IMG/VR virus record: IMGVR_UViG_3300042562_002450
Span: 62,001-126,000 of that record
DNA: 64,000 bases
Source of the DNA: a virus
Direction: 5' to 3' (one strand)
Part shown: in pieces, positions 1 through 6,507 of the stretch
How the letters are laid out: the number at the start of each line of letters is the position of its first letter
How positions within the stretch are numbered: the stretch's first letter is position 1
Made by a program: the position numbers and the translations under genes
Notes under the pieces: model-generated
Seen by the model: only the letters and a program-made list of their open reading frames with translations
The model's database searches: none
What the model was told of the DNA's origin: nothing

Positions 1-86
1 ACCTTTTAGAAGACTTTAAGCATTTTTTAAATGCTTGTGGTTATATTATTAATGGGACTTTAGTAGTTGAACCAGATGAAGAATAA
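1..86 (+). CDS. 3' end of a hypothetical protein (truncated by window start)
   Basis: An open frame enters from the left edge in the frame starting at base 3 and stops at TAA 84-86. The 27 visible residues contain the segment HFLNACGYIINGTLVVEP. No start or family can be determined from the C-terminus alone. The strand and short spacing suggest it belongs to the same accessory gene run as the genes that follow. Confidence 0.5.
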   Translation, partial: LLEDFKHFLNACGYIINGTLVVEPDEE

Positions 87-106
87 ATAAAAACAAGGAA
101 TAAATT

Positions 107-148
107 ATGTTTATAAATTGTAAAAGTTGGAGAACAGGTGTTGATTAA
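107..148 (+). CDS. possible 13-codon leader peptide ORF
   Basis: ATG at 107 follows an AAGGA-like ribosome binding site (about 95-99) and runs 13 codons to TAA at 146-148. It encodes MFINCKSWRTGVD. Its stop codon lies in the 5' arm of a hairpin (146-163) that abuts the ribosome binding site of the next gene, so it could be a leader whose translation affects that gene. There is no homology support and it may be chance. Confidence 0.2.
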   Translation: MFINCKSWRTGVD

Positions 149-163
149 GTAACTTATTACTTA
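146..163 (+). promoter_or_regulatory. hairpin abutting the ribosome binding site of the 174-725 gene
   Basis: Perfect 7-bp stem TAAGTAA (146-152) / TTACTTA (157-163) with a CTTA loop. The 3' arm ends immediately before GGAG (164-167), the ribosome binding site of the gene starting at 174. There is no T-tract, so it does not look like a terminator. A role in translation initiation is inferred from position only. Confidence 0.35.
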
Positions 164-173
164 GGAGACAGAC

Positions 174-725
174 ATGTGGATCAACACAGAAGATTACTGC
201 AGTGATAAGCAGTATAAAAAAATTCAAGAAACTTGGATCAAACATTACCAAGCTGAATTAGAGAAGAGATCCTATTACGAATCTTCTCATGTTCGCTTTG
301 TAAGAATTCAAGAGTTATATTTTGATGGCAGAATGCGTAAGCGTCTTGAGCTAATGGATTTTAAACAATTCCAAAAGCGGCTGACAAGAAATGAATACAA
401 CTATTATTACTATAAACGTTGGAATCATAATTGCTTACGTAACCACATTAAATATAATGTACATGGTAGAAAACATCCGGTTGATTATTCTGAAAAGAAA
501 ATTTTAACGGAAGATCAAATTGCAAAACGTGAGTGGCGCAATAAAGTTAAAGATCCTAGAGATCAGAAGTTTCCGAAGAACTATCGTGGAGCTGTTTCAG
601 CTTTTAAGCATGACACAAGAAGACTACATAGAGCTTTTGAAAAGCACTGTTTGGTAAATAACCAAGTTGACAAGCTTCATCAACGCACTTGGAAACAAAT
701 GGCTGATTGGTGGAGTTATGATTAA
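174..725 (+). CDS. hypothetical basic protein, 183 aa
   Basis: Starts at ATG 174 with GGAG 7 nt upstream. The protein is strongly basic and rich in Tyr, Trp, Lys and Arg, including a YNYYYYKRW stretch near residue 82. There is no signal peptide or membrane segment. The composition fits a nucleic-acid-binding or packaging protein, but I recognise no family. It is followed by about 87 nt with no clear gene and then by two tRNA genes. Confidence 0.75.
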   Translation: MWINTEDYCSDKQYKKIQETWIKHYQAELEKRSYYESSHVRFVRIQELYFDGRMRKRLELMDFKQFQKRLTRNEYNYYYYKRWNHNCLRNHIKYNVHGRKHPVDYSEKKILTEDQIAKREWRNKVKDPRDQKFPKNYRGAVSAFKHDTRRLHRAFEKHCLVNNQVDKLHQRTWKQMADWWSYD

Positions 726-812
726 TAAAAAGATAGTGTCACCTACGACGAGCCTCATCTTAGTGGCCGTGCCTAGTGGTGAGTGAGGGGACGCTGCAGC
801 GAACATATAAAT

Positions 813-890
813 AGGGGTATCGGCAAGTTGGCTTAAGCCAGTGGATTTTGATTCCACGATTCGGTGGTTCAAATCCATCTACCCCTACCA
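813..890 (+). tRNA. tRNA-Gln (anticodon TTG)
   Basis: A cloverleaf can be drawn by hand. The acceptor is AGGGGTA (813-819) / TACCCCT with discriminator A and an encoded CCA end (888-890). The D stem is GGC/GCC. The anticodon stem is GTGGA/TCCAC with loop TTTTGAT, anticodon TTG at 848-850. The T stem is GGTGG/CCATC around TTCAAAT. It reads CAA codons, which dominate the Gln-rich collagen-like fibre at 10.9-14.3 kb. It lies 2 nt before the next tRNA, so both probably come from one transcript. Confidence 0.93.
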
Positions 891-892
891 AT

Positions 893-978
893 GGTGTGGT
901 ATGCAAGTGGTTAAAGCGCGCAGACTGTAAATCTGTTCTCTTCGGGGTTCGTAGGTTCAAATCCTACCCGCACCACCA
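893..978 (+). tRNA. tRNA-Tyr (anticodon GTA)
   Basis: The acceptor is GGTGTGG (893-899) pairing with CCGCACC, followed by ACCA, with CCA encoded. The anticodon arm is GCAGA/TCTGT with loop CTGTAAA and anticodon GTA at 927-929. A long variable arm (about 937-952) marks a class II tRNA, as expected for bacterial tRNA-Tyr. The T arm is GTAGG-TTCAAAT-CCTAC. It ends 20 nt before the thermonuclease start codon. Confidence 0.93.
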
Positions 979-998
979 TTCTCTAAAGGAGATAAGTT

Positions 999-1343
999 AT
1001 GTTGAAACAAGAATATATTTACAATGCTTTAATTACAAATGTTGTAGACGGTGATACAGTGGATCTAATGGTCGACTTGGGCTTCGGGACATATCGACAA
1101 GACAGATTTAGATTAGCAAGAATCAATACTGCTGAATTAAACTCTAAAATTGAAGATGAAAAAAAGCTTGCACAAGATGCTAAGAATTGGATGATGGCTT
1201 TTCTTAATCAGAAAGTTATATTTAAAAGTATGAGAAAAGATAAGTATGGAAGATACTTAGCTGAATTATATTTACCAGATCAAACAGTATCTCTTAATCA
1301 AAGACTTATTGATAGTGGACTAGCTCAATTATATATAGGCTAA
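999..1343 (+). CDS. thermonuclease-like (SNase family) nuclease, 114 aa
   Basis: A small Ca2+-dependent nuclease of the staphylococcal nuclease fold, which cleaves DNA or RNA. The family pattern is visible. DGDTVDLMVDLGF near residues 18-30 is followed by RFRLARINTAEL, carrying the Arg and Asp/Glu region of the active site. Then come KNWMMAFLNQK and DKYGRYLAELYL, and the C-terminal SLNQRLIDSGLA helix is typical. It lacks a signal peptide, so it would act in the cytoplasm, for example in host DNA degradation or recycling. The start is ATG 999 with AAAGGAG 8-10 nt upstream. Confidence 0.88.
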   Translation: MLKQEYIYNALITNVVDGDTVDLMVDLGFGTYRQDRFRLARINTAELNSKIEDEKKLAQDAKNWMMAFLNQKVIFKSMRKDKYGRYLAELYLPDQTVSLNQRLIDSGLAQLYIG

Positions 1344-1345
1344 CA

Positions 1346-1373
1346 GGGCGCAGGCTCAAAACCTGTATATCCG
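1346..1373 (+). other. isolated anticodon-arm-like hairpin
   Basis: In the 52-nt gap after the thermonuclease gene, GCAGG-CTCAAAA-CCTGT forms a 5-bp hairpin with a 7-nt loop. The loop has T at loop position 2, CAA at positions 3-5 and A at 6-7, which is the geometry of a tRNA anticodon arm reading UUG (Leu). No D or T arm is present. It could be a decayed tRNA close to the two intact ones, or chance. Confidence 0.2.
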
Positions 1374-1394
1374 AACATTTTATAAAAGGAAAGT

Positions 1395-2042
1395 ATGAGC
1401 GAAAAATTAGTTATCAAAGTTAATAAACAGGATGGATTCAGTGATGAGCAATTTAAAAAATACTTAAATGCTATTGAGCTAACTCAGAAAGTTATTAATG
1501 CAAAACGCTTTGAAGAAAAGCTAATGAAATTAAAACTTACTAATACTAATGGATTAACAAATGAAGAAATTTTTAGTAAAATGAGATCAGGTGCTGAAAA
1601 TCTTGATCCTGTAGTGGATAATGAGGTTGATGTTTTTATAACTATGTATTATAAAAATAACAGTACTGTTGGATATACATTTCCTTCAGTTAAGGATACG
1701 TGGGTTAATAGCAAGTTCTTTAACTCATATGAGCCTGCTGATATAGGTTGTAACTTGATTCATGAATGGTTACATAAGCTTGGGTTCGATCATGCTTCTG
1801 CCAAGGAACATACAAGTGTTCCTTACGCAGTAGGGTATTTGGTTGAAGAGTGCATTAGAGAAATGGAGAAAAGTCCTCATCTTTATGATGATGAAATTTC
1901 GCCTCCAGTTTCTAGTCCAGAGACTAAGCCATTACCTACTCCTCTTCCTGAACCTGTGCCAGAACCTGAACAAGTTAAGAAGAAAGTATGTAAAAGATTA
2001 TGGTATACATTTTGGTTAAAAGAAGTTTGTTGGTTTGAATAG
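1395..2042 (+). CDS. putative zinc metalloprotease with Pro-rich tail, 215 aa
   Basis: Residues 123-133 read HEWLHKLGFDH, matching the HExxHxxGxxH zinc site of metzincin-type peptidases, with His123, Glu124, His127 and His133 as expected. About 40 residues follow (from about 166) with a run of Pro-Glu/Pro-Leu repeats and a basic, aromatic C-terminus containing two Cys (VCKRLWYTFWLKEVCWFE). No signal peptide is seen. The substrate is unknown; virion maturation, host take-over and lysis are all possible. The start at ATG 1395 follows AAAGGA. Confidence 0.7.
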   Translation: MSEKLVIKVNKQDGFSDEQFKKYLNAIELTQKVINAKRFEEKLMKLKLTNTNGLTNEEIFSKMRSGAENLDPVVDNEVDVFITMYYKNNSTVGYTFPSVKDTWVNSKFFNSYEPADIGCNLIHEWLHKLGFDHASAKEHTSVPYAVGYLVEECIREMEKSPHLYDDEISPPVSSPETKPLPTPLPEPVPEPEQVKKKVCKRLWYTFWLKEVCWFE

Positions 2043-2049
2043 ACAATAC

Positions 2050-2124
2050 GTGTGCATGTAGTCGCTGAAACGAGAAAACGGAAACACTACATTGACAGCC
2101 TGGAAAGACAGGCATTACTTAATA
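2050..2124 (+). ncRNA. two-hairpin structured region of unknown function
   Basis: The 97-nt gap between two genes holds two perfect stems. The first is ATGTAGT/ACTACAT (7 bp), enclosing about 23 nt rich in GAAA/GAAAA. The second is GCCTG-GAAAGA-CAGGC (5 bp). Neither is followed by a T-tract, so a terminator is unlikely. It may be a structured leader of the gene at 2140 or an independent RNA. I could not match it to a known riboswitch or ribozyme. Confidence 0.35.
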
Positions 2125-2139
2125 TTTAATTGAGAAAAT

Positions 2140-2688
2140 ATGACAAATCAAAATCTTCCTCCTTTACAAATATATGTTCACAATAGTTTTTTATTTGAAA
2201 ACGGAACTGGTACATCAGAAGGTACTTTAATAGGTGTTCGATCTTTAATGAATCAAGCATTTCAATTTACAGTACTAATGTCAGATGGAGCTCTATATAC
2301 TGGATTACCGATTAATGCATTAACTAGAAAAAAAGAAAACAACACTATACTTCCTATACAAGAAGCACAAGCCTATGATTGTATTGGCTCAAGTATTGAA
2401 GTAATTACTTTTGATGTTTTAAGATACATGAAATGTAAGTTGAAAACTTTTTTTAATATTTTGCATAATTGTTATTACTTATTTACGATTGATTTTATTG
2501 ATGAGAATGGCTTAGCAAGGCATCCCGTTCAATGGAAACAATTTCATGTATTAGAGAATACAGATGGTAATCTTATGTGTTATCCTCAGTACAGAATACA
2601 ATTTAAAGATGGTGCCTTTTGTTTTGACTCGGACAAAGACTTGCCTCGTTATAAATATAATGAAACTATTCATTTAGCTGAAACTTAA
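2140..2688 (+). CDS. hypothetical phage protein, 182 aa
   Basis: Starts at ATG 2140 after GAGAAAAT, a weak ribosome binding site. The sequence is mixed alpha/beta, with GTLIGVRSLMNQAFQFTVLMSDGALYTGLPINAL near the N-terminus and a C-terminal segment of aromatic and charged residues. No catalytic motif, signal peptide or membrane segment is evident. It resembles conserved phage accessory proteins with a GLP(I)xAL pattern, but I cannot name a function. Confidence 0.65.
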   Translation: MTNQNLPPLQIYVHNSFLFENGTGTSEGTLIGVRSLMNQAFQFTVLMSDGALYTGLPINALTRKKENNTILPIQEAQAYDCIGSSIEVITFDVLRYMKCKLKTFFNILHNCYYLFTIDFIDENGLARHPVQWKQFHVLENTDGNLMCYPQYRIQFKDGAFCFDSDKDLPRYKYNETIHLAET

Positions 2689-2734
2689 TTAAAAAAATAT
2701 ACAATTAGCTTTGATATTTTCTTTAAGGAGAAAC

Positions 2735-2989
2735 ATGAGTCTTTGGACTAGAATGTATTGTGATAACTGCCAGTTTGTTTTAATGCACTGTCAGTGCGAA
2801 AAGGAAGAGCAAGTGAAACTCTCAGATCGATTTAACTCATACAGTATTGGTAATTATAATCTTGGTCTACAATTAGCTCTACGTAACCTTTTTGAAAAAA
2901 AAGATTTTACAATAAGATACATTCAACTAATTTTTAAATTACTAGGAACACAATTTAAATTTGAATTTAAATTTGCTAATTCGATTTAG
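2735..2989 (+). CDS. small Cys-rich hypothetical protein, 84 aa
   Basis: An upstream in-frame start at 2711 exists, but AAGGAG lies 5-10 nt before ATG 2735, so this start is preferred. Residues 1-30 carry CDNC, an HC pair and a further CxC (YCDNCQFVLMHCQCEKEE), an arrangement that could bind one zinc. The C-terminal half is helical and basic. The 3' end overlaps the convergent lipoprotein gene by 14 nt. Confidence 0.6.
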   Translation: MSLWTRMYCDNCQFVLMHCQCEKEEQVKLSDRFNSYSIGNYNLGLQLALRNLFEKKDFTIRYIQLIFKLLGTQFKFEFKFANSI

Positions 2990-3449
2990 GTATTCTTGAA
3001 AATAGTTCTTTAAGATAATAATCCCTATGCTGCTCATATTGAGGAAAGGTGTAGGGGTGCATTATACTTTTAGGCCTAACGAAAATGAAATCTCCTATCA
3101 TAGTATCATCATGCTCTAGGTCAAACATGCAATGGCCAAGCTCATGAATGATTGTCGATTCTCTCTGATAAGGGGTAGCATTATCCCAATAGGTTTTATC
3201 TATAAGAATAAACCTAAGAAACCTAGGCCCTTTAAAAAAATAACACACCCCTAACGTCCTATAACCCTCTTCTTTTTGAGGGATATCAACAATATCTATT
3301 GGTATATCTACTTTCTGATTAAAAGTTTCTTCAAAAACTTTAATGGAATTATTTAAAGGTGAACCATATTCCTTGCAAGTACCGCAACTAAACAGTAAAA
3401 AGATTAATAAGAATATGATTATATTATTACTCATAACTAATTTTATCAT
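2976..3449 (-). CDS. putative secreted lipoprotein zinc metallopeptidase, 157 aa
   Basis: This gene is on the opposite strand to its neighbours. Residues 8-21 form a hydrophobic signal segment ending LLFSC, with Cys22 as a plausible lipidation site. Residues 102-113 read HELGHCMFDLEH followed by DD, giving zinc ligands His102, His106 and probably His113, with Glu103 as base. A SIMHP segment about 15 residues later resembles a Met-turn. The product would be anchored in the host envelope after export. The strand, the lipoprotein signal and the host-like protein family suggest an acquired accessory gene. The start could be Met1 or Met6; neither has a clear ribosome binding site. Confidence 0.7.
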   Translation of the reverse strand: MIKLVMSNNIIIFLLIFLLFSCGTCKEYGSPLNNSIKVFEETFNQKVDIPIDIVDIPQKEEGYRTLGVCYFFKGPRFLRFILIDKTYWDNATPYQRESTIIHELGHCMFDLEHDDTMIGDFIFVRPKSIMHPYTFPQYEQHRDYYLKELFSRIPKSN

Positions 3450-3566
3450 GATTTTTAAAAATACATGGTTTTTGAAACTAATATTTACTAACAGCTAAAG
3501 TCAAGATCTAAAAGTATAACTTCTATTGAAATATTTGCTATACAAAGATAATTAAAGATATTAATA

Positions 3567-3595
3567 TTACCAGATATAAATCAATATTTTATAAT
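3567..3595 (+). promoter_or_regulatory. sigma70-like promoter for the AdoMetDC-like gene
   Basis: TTACCA (3567-3572), a 17-nt spacer, then TATAAT (3590-3595). It lies in the intergenic space between the divergent lipoprotein and AdoMetDC-like genes. The predicted start site is near 3602, leaving a short leader with CGGAG before ATG 3620. The -35 matches consensus at 4 of 6 positions and the -10 at 6 of 6. Confidence 0.5.
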
Positions 3596-3619
3596 AATAA
3601 TACGGAGTTAGAAAATAAA

Positions 3620-4021
3620 ATGAGCAAAGAACTTTTTCACCAGCATTTACTTATCAGAGCATTTGTTAATAATCCACCAGTAGAAGAGACTATTCTTAAT
3701 CAGTGGATGACAGAGCTAGTTGCTGACATTGGAATGAAAGTGGTAGTTCCTGCCAAATCTAAGTACGTAGACGCAGTAGGCAATGAAGGACTTACTGGTT
3801 CTATTAATATTGAAACATCCCATATGGCTATTCATATCTGGTCTAAACAAGAGCCTGCGCGAATTGAAATGGATGTCTACTCTTGCGCTTGTTTTGAAGA
3901 AAAAACTATTCTTAAAAAACTTGATGAGTGGGGATTGATTAAATTTCATTCAATGATGATTGATAGGAATGGAGAAGAGTTTAAAGTTATATCTCAATCA
4001 GATGGATACCAAACGCCTTAA
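3620..4021 (+). CDS. speD: S-adenosylmethionine decarboxylase-like protein, 133 aa
   Basis: It resembles the prokaryotic AdoMetDC (SpeD/SpeH) fold, which makes decarboxylated SAM for polyamine synthesis through a self-generated pyruvoyl group. The core GSINIETSHMAIHIW aligns with the family pattern E-S-H-x-x-I-H-x-W. Ser67 would be the pyruvoyl precursor, His72 the processing histidine, and Cys89 in DVYSC the catalytic Cys. The residue before the cleaved Ser is Thr66 rather than the usual Glu, so self-processing is not assured. The N-terminal part is also family-like in length. Start ATG 3620 has CGGAG upstream. Confidence 0.68.
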   Translation: MSKELFHQHLLIRAFVNNPPVEETILNQWMTELVADIGMKVVVPAKSKYVDAVGNEGLTGSINIETSHMAIHIWSKQEPARIEMDVYSCACFEEKTILKKLDEWGLIKFHSMMIDRNGEEFKVISQSDGYQTP

Positions 4022-4026
4022 GTTAA

Positions 4027-4767
4027 ATGAAAGATCCATATCTTAATATAATCCCAAATATTTATTTAGTTAGAGAAACTAAAGAAATTAAAAAAATAAG
4101 AAATGAGTACATTTTAACTAAAAGAAATTCCTTTACTAAGAAAGAAATATTAGAAAAAATAGTAAATACTACATATAATAGAAAATGGCCAAATGGCAAA
4201 ATTCATAGCTTATCTAAAAATGGTGAATACGTATCTCACTCAGTTACTCCATACGCTAAAGATTTCCTAGATAACATTGAAGATGGAATTAAGCCATTAG
4301 TTATAGCACTTAAAGATAAAGGATACTTATCCATAAGCAGTTGTGAAGGCCACAACCTTTGGGATCGTCGTTTTGTTGTATTGATTTTTCCAAGTAAAAA
4401 AGAAGCTATAAGCTTTCAGAACAAAATGCCTTTTAATGTTACATCTGAAATCAAGCATCATACAGAATTTCTGAATACTAGACTAAGTGTTGATGGATAT
4501 GGTCAGATACTGAATGCCGAAAAGAAAGAATTTAAAAAAGATCCAAATGAAAGTCTAGACTATATTAATACTTTTACTAAAAGAAATTATGCTGACGCAT
4601 GGTTTCTTGAGTTAATCATTATTGATAAGATAGAATATACAGATGGATTTTGGAAGTATATCAAAAACATTAAATATATATTATTTAGAAAGTTTTTTTT
4701 AAAGTTTTATACTAAATGCATTACTGACTATGTGCTATCAGACTCTATGCCAAGTAATATTTATTAA
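4027..4767 (+). CDS. hypothetical protein with SCEGH motif, 246 aa
   Basis: Starts 5 nt after the AdoMetDC-like gene and is probably cotranscribed with it. Near residues 90-120 the pattern IKPLVIALKDKGYLSISSCEGH, followed by a basic DRRFVVLIF strand, resembles small domains in which a Cys-Glu-Gly-His loop follows a helix-strand unit. I have seen this pattern in uncharacterised phage proteins but cannot assign a reaction. The C-terminus (about 200-246) is basic and hydrophobic (IKNIKYILFRKFFLKF) and could contact membrane. Confidence 0.6.
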   Translation: MKDPYLNIIPNIYLVRETKEIKKIRNEYILTKRNSFTKKEILEKIVNTTYNRKWPNGKIHSLSKNGEYVSHSVTPYAKDFLDNIEDGIKPLVIALKDKGYLSISSCEGHNLWDRRFVVLIFPSKKEAISFQNKMPFNVTSEIKHHTEFLNTRLSVDGYGQILNAEKKEFKKDPNESLDYINTFTKRNYADAWFLELIIIDKIEYTDGFWKYIKNIKYILFRKFFLKFYTKCITDYVLSDSMPSNIY

Positions 4768-4783
4768 CAAGCAGAGATAGAAA

Positions 4784-4945
4784 TTGAACCAATGCGAAAA
4801 AGACCTACGTGATTTATTAAAAAAATTAAATCAAATATTATCACTAGAAAGTATCGACGACAAAACATCTGATGCAATAACTGAAACTATGCTAAAATGT
4901 GAGGACATTTTATGGGCAGCAAGAAAGCTATCCAAACCAGCATAG
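4784..4945 (+). CDS. small hypothetical acidic protein, 53 aa
   Basis: This ORF starts at TTG 4784 behind an AGAGAT-like site and ends at TAG 4943-4945, just before the AGAGG that serves the next gene. It encodes a helical charged peptide (CEKDLRDLLKKLNQILSLES and onward) with a second Cys near residue 40. Compact spacing between its neighbours supports it as a gene; there is no homology evidence. Confidence 0.45.
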   Translation: MNQCEKDLRDLLKKLNQILSLESIDDKTSDAITETMLKCEDILWAARKLSKPA

Positions 4946-4952
4946 AGGTTTT

Positions 4953-5624
4953 GTGTCTACCAAATTTTACTATAAGTTCTTATTTTGGCTAGTAAGTACA
5001 AGATTGTATCTTTGGGCAATGAAAAAGGTAATCCCCTTTATTCGTTTTACAACATACTATGCAATTCCAGAAAATAAAAAGTTTGCTCAATGGGGACCAT
5101 TAGAGCGTAAGGGCTATGCACGTCTTCAGCCTGGTGATCTTGTCTTTACTATTGATAAGATGAAGTTTTCATCAATGGTAATTGGCAGAGCAACAGCAAA
5201 ACTAGGACATAAGAAACCTCTTTTTACACCTAGTCACATAGCCTTGTGTGTCGCTAAGGGATCTGAATTTGAGATTGCAGAGATGACACATAATGACTTT
5301 ACTAGATCTACATGGGAAGATGTAACTAGAGGTTCTACTAGAGTTGTTATCGGAAGAATAGATAATTGGGACAAGGAATATATCACAGATGTAGTCATTC
5401 CAACAACACTTTCCTTTAGTGGTAAGAAGTACGATGATCGTTTTTTAATGGGAGAAGATTCTCTTGCCTGTTCTGAGCTTCCTTATTTTGCAGATAAAGA
5501 AAGAAGAGCAAAAGTTAACTTAGAACCAATTATTGGAACCGAACCATACATAACTCCAGTTGGCTGGATTCTTGCAGACAATATAGAATTTATTTGGGAT
5601 TCAAATGCTGAGCTTAATAACTAA
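4953..5624 (+). CDS. permuted papain-like amidase/peptidase (YiiX/C92-type), 223 aa
   Basis: The family is NlpC/P60-related amidases acting on peptidoglycan peptides or acyl bonds. From GTG 4953, LQPGDLVF at about 58-65 opens the domain. PSHIALCV at 93-100 supplies His95, EIAEM at about 107-111 the acidic partner region, and SLACSEL at 170-176 the nucleophile Cys173. This His-before-Cys order is the circular permutation typical of the family. Residues 8-24 are hydrophobic and may be a membrane anchor. GTG 4953 has AGAGG 4 nt upstream; an in-frame GTG at 4899 has none and would overlap the preceding small gene. The gene sits in a lysis-like cluster. Confidence 0.75.
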   Translation: MSTKFYYKFLFWLVSTRLYLWAMKKVIPFIRFTTYYAIPENKKFAQWGPLERKGYARLQPGDLVFTIDKMKFSSMVIGRATAKLGHKKPLFTPSHIALCVAKGSEFEIAEMTHNDFTRSTWEDVTRGSTRVVIGRIDNWDKEYITDVVIPTTLSFSGKKYDDRFLMGEDSLACSELPYFADKERRAKVNLEPIIGTEPYITPVGWILADNIEFIWDSNAELNN

Positions 5625-5781
5625 ATCATTAAATGATATAAGACAACTTCTAGTAGGGATTCGGAATTCAGCATATGGATTGTTCCTTGGTATTGGATTA
5701 CAAACTATTAGTTTGATCTTTCATATATTAAAGAATACATTTGAACTTGGATTTAAACTTTATAAAGTAATAATGAAATAG
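5605..5781 (+). CDS. small membrane protein, 58 aa, candidate holin
   Basis: ATG 5605 overlaps the 3' end of the amidase gene by 20 nt and the frame closes at TAG 5779-5781, 9 nt before the lysozyme start. The peptide has a basic N-terminus, a hydrophobic segment around residues 22-42 (SAYGLFLGIGLQTISLIFHI) and a basic C-terminus (KLYKVIMK). A small membrane protein between a cell-wall amidase and a lysozyme is the usual place for a holin or spanin-like factor. That function is inferred from size and place only. Confidence 0.55.
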   Translation: MLSLITKSLNDIRQLLVGIRNSAYGLFLGIGLQTISLIFHILKNTFELGFKLYKVIMK

Positions 5782-5790
5782 GATATTGAT

Positions 5791-6339
5791 ATGACTACTA
5801 AAATATTTGATCCACAGTACGAGAAAAATTATAATGAAGCTGCTATAGATAAAAATAGACTTGCTGAAGTTACTCTTGTCTCTAAAAAGATACTTGAAAA
5901 CAAAGCACGATATTTGACTGTTAGCGAAAAGACAAGTATCCCTTGGGATATAATTGCTTGTCTTCATCTTAGGGAATCTTCTTTGCGTTTTGATTGTGTT
6001 CTTCATAATGGAGAAAGAATAATTGGAACAAGTAAGAAAACCAAGTTAGTTCCTGCTGGTCATGGTCCATTCTCAACATGGGAAGAGGCAGCGATAGATG
6101 CGCTTATGCTTAAGAAATATCTATTCCCAAAGACATGGTCTATTGCACTTCAGTTAAAATTCATTGAAGGCTTTAATGGTTTTGGTTACAGGAAACGTGG
6201 AGAACTTAGTCCATATGTTTGGGCTGGAACTACTAAACATAGTGAGAAAGGGAAGTATGTCGCTGATGGGCACTATGATCCAAATGCACCAGAGAAGCAA
6301 TTAGGTGCAGTCGCTATCTTGAAATATCTAAGAAAATAA
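5791..6339 (+). CDS. lysozyme-family endolysin, 182 aa
   Basis: A peptidoglycan hydrolase that degrades the host wall at lysis. Residues 50-75 (IPWDIIACLHLRESSLRFDC, then VLHNGE) give the signature of a phage lysozyme family in which Glu62 of RESS would be the catalytic acid. The later FNGFGYRKRGELSPYVW, GKYVADGHYDP and KQLGAVAIL segments are also characteristic. No signal peptide is present, so release would need the neighbouring membrane protein. The start ATG 5791 follows AGGATATTG. Confidence 0.85.
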   Translation: MTTKIFDPQYEKNYNEAAIDKNRLAEVTLVSKKILENKARYLTVSEKTSIPWDIIACLHLRESSLRFDCVLHNGERIIGTSKKTKLVPAGHGPFSTWEEAAIDALMLKKYLFPKTWSIALQLKFIEGFNGFGYRKRGELSPYVWAGTTKHSEKGKYVADGHYDPNAPEKQLGAVAILKYLRK

Positions 6340-6351
6340 TTAAGGAAAAAC

Positions 6352-6429
6352 ATGCACATTCCACATAACTGCTACTCAGGTAGCTCTCCTATTTATTTTG
6401 CTAAAATAGGAATTAAGTTTCAAAATTAA
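6352..6429 (+). CDS. possible 25-aa peptide
   Basis: ATG 6352 is preceded by TTAAGGAAAAAC, a fair ribosome binding site, and reads 25 codons to TAA 6427-6429 (N-terminus MHIPHNCYSGSSPIYFAK). It lies in the gap between the lysozyme and PhoH genes. The remaining bases up to 6507 are AT-rich and hold only the AAGGAG site of the PhoH gene. Confidence 0.25.
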   Translation: MHIPHNCYSGSSPIYFAKIGIKFQN

Positions 6430-6507
6430 AAAAATAAATTAGAAAAATTAAAGATGCTTTTGTTAGAAAACTAATTTAGAATAAGTAGTCTTTAATAAGG
6501 AGATTTA

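Noticed and set aside
720-812. Third tRNA upstream of tRNA-Gln
   Set aside because: Some short complementary segments exist (CCTCA/TGAGG, TCACC/GGTGA), but no acceptor, anticodon or T arm could be fitted.
2054-2095. Hammerhead-like arrangement (GTAGTC...GAAAC-ACTAC)
   Set aside because: The paired arms and GAAAC recall a hammerhead stem III, but the essential CUGAUGA core is absent and the cleavage-site pairing does not fit.
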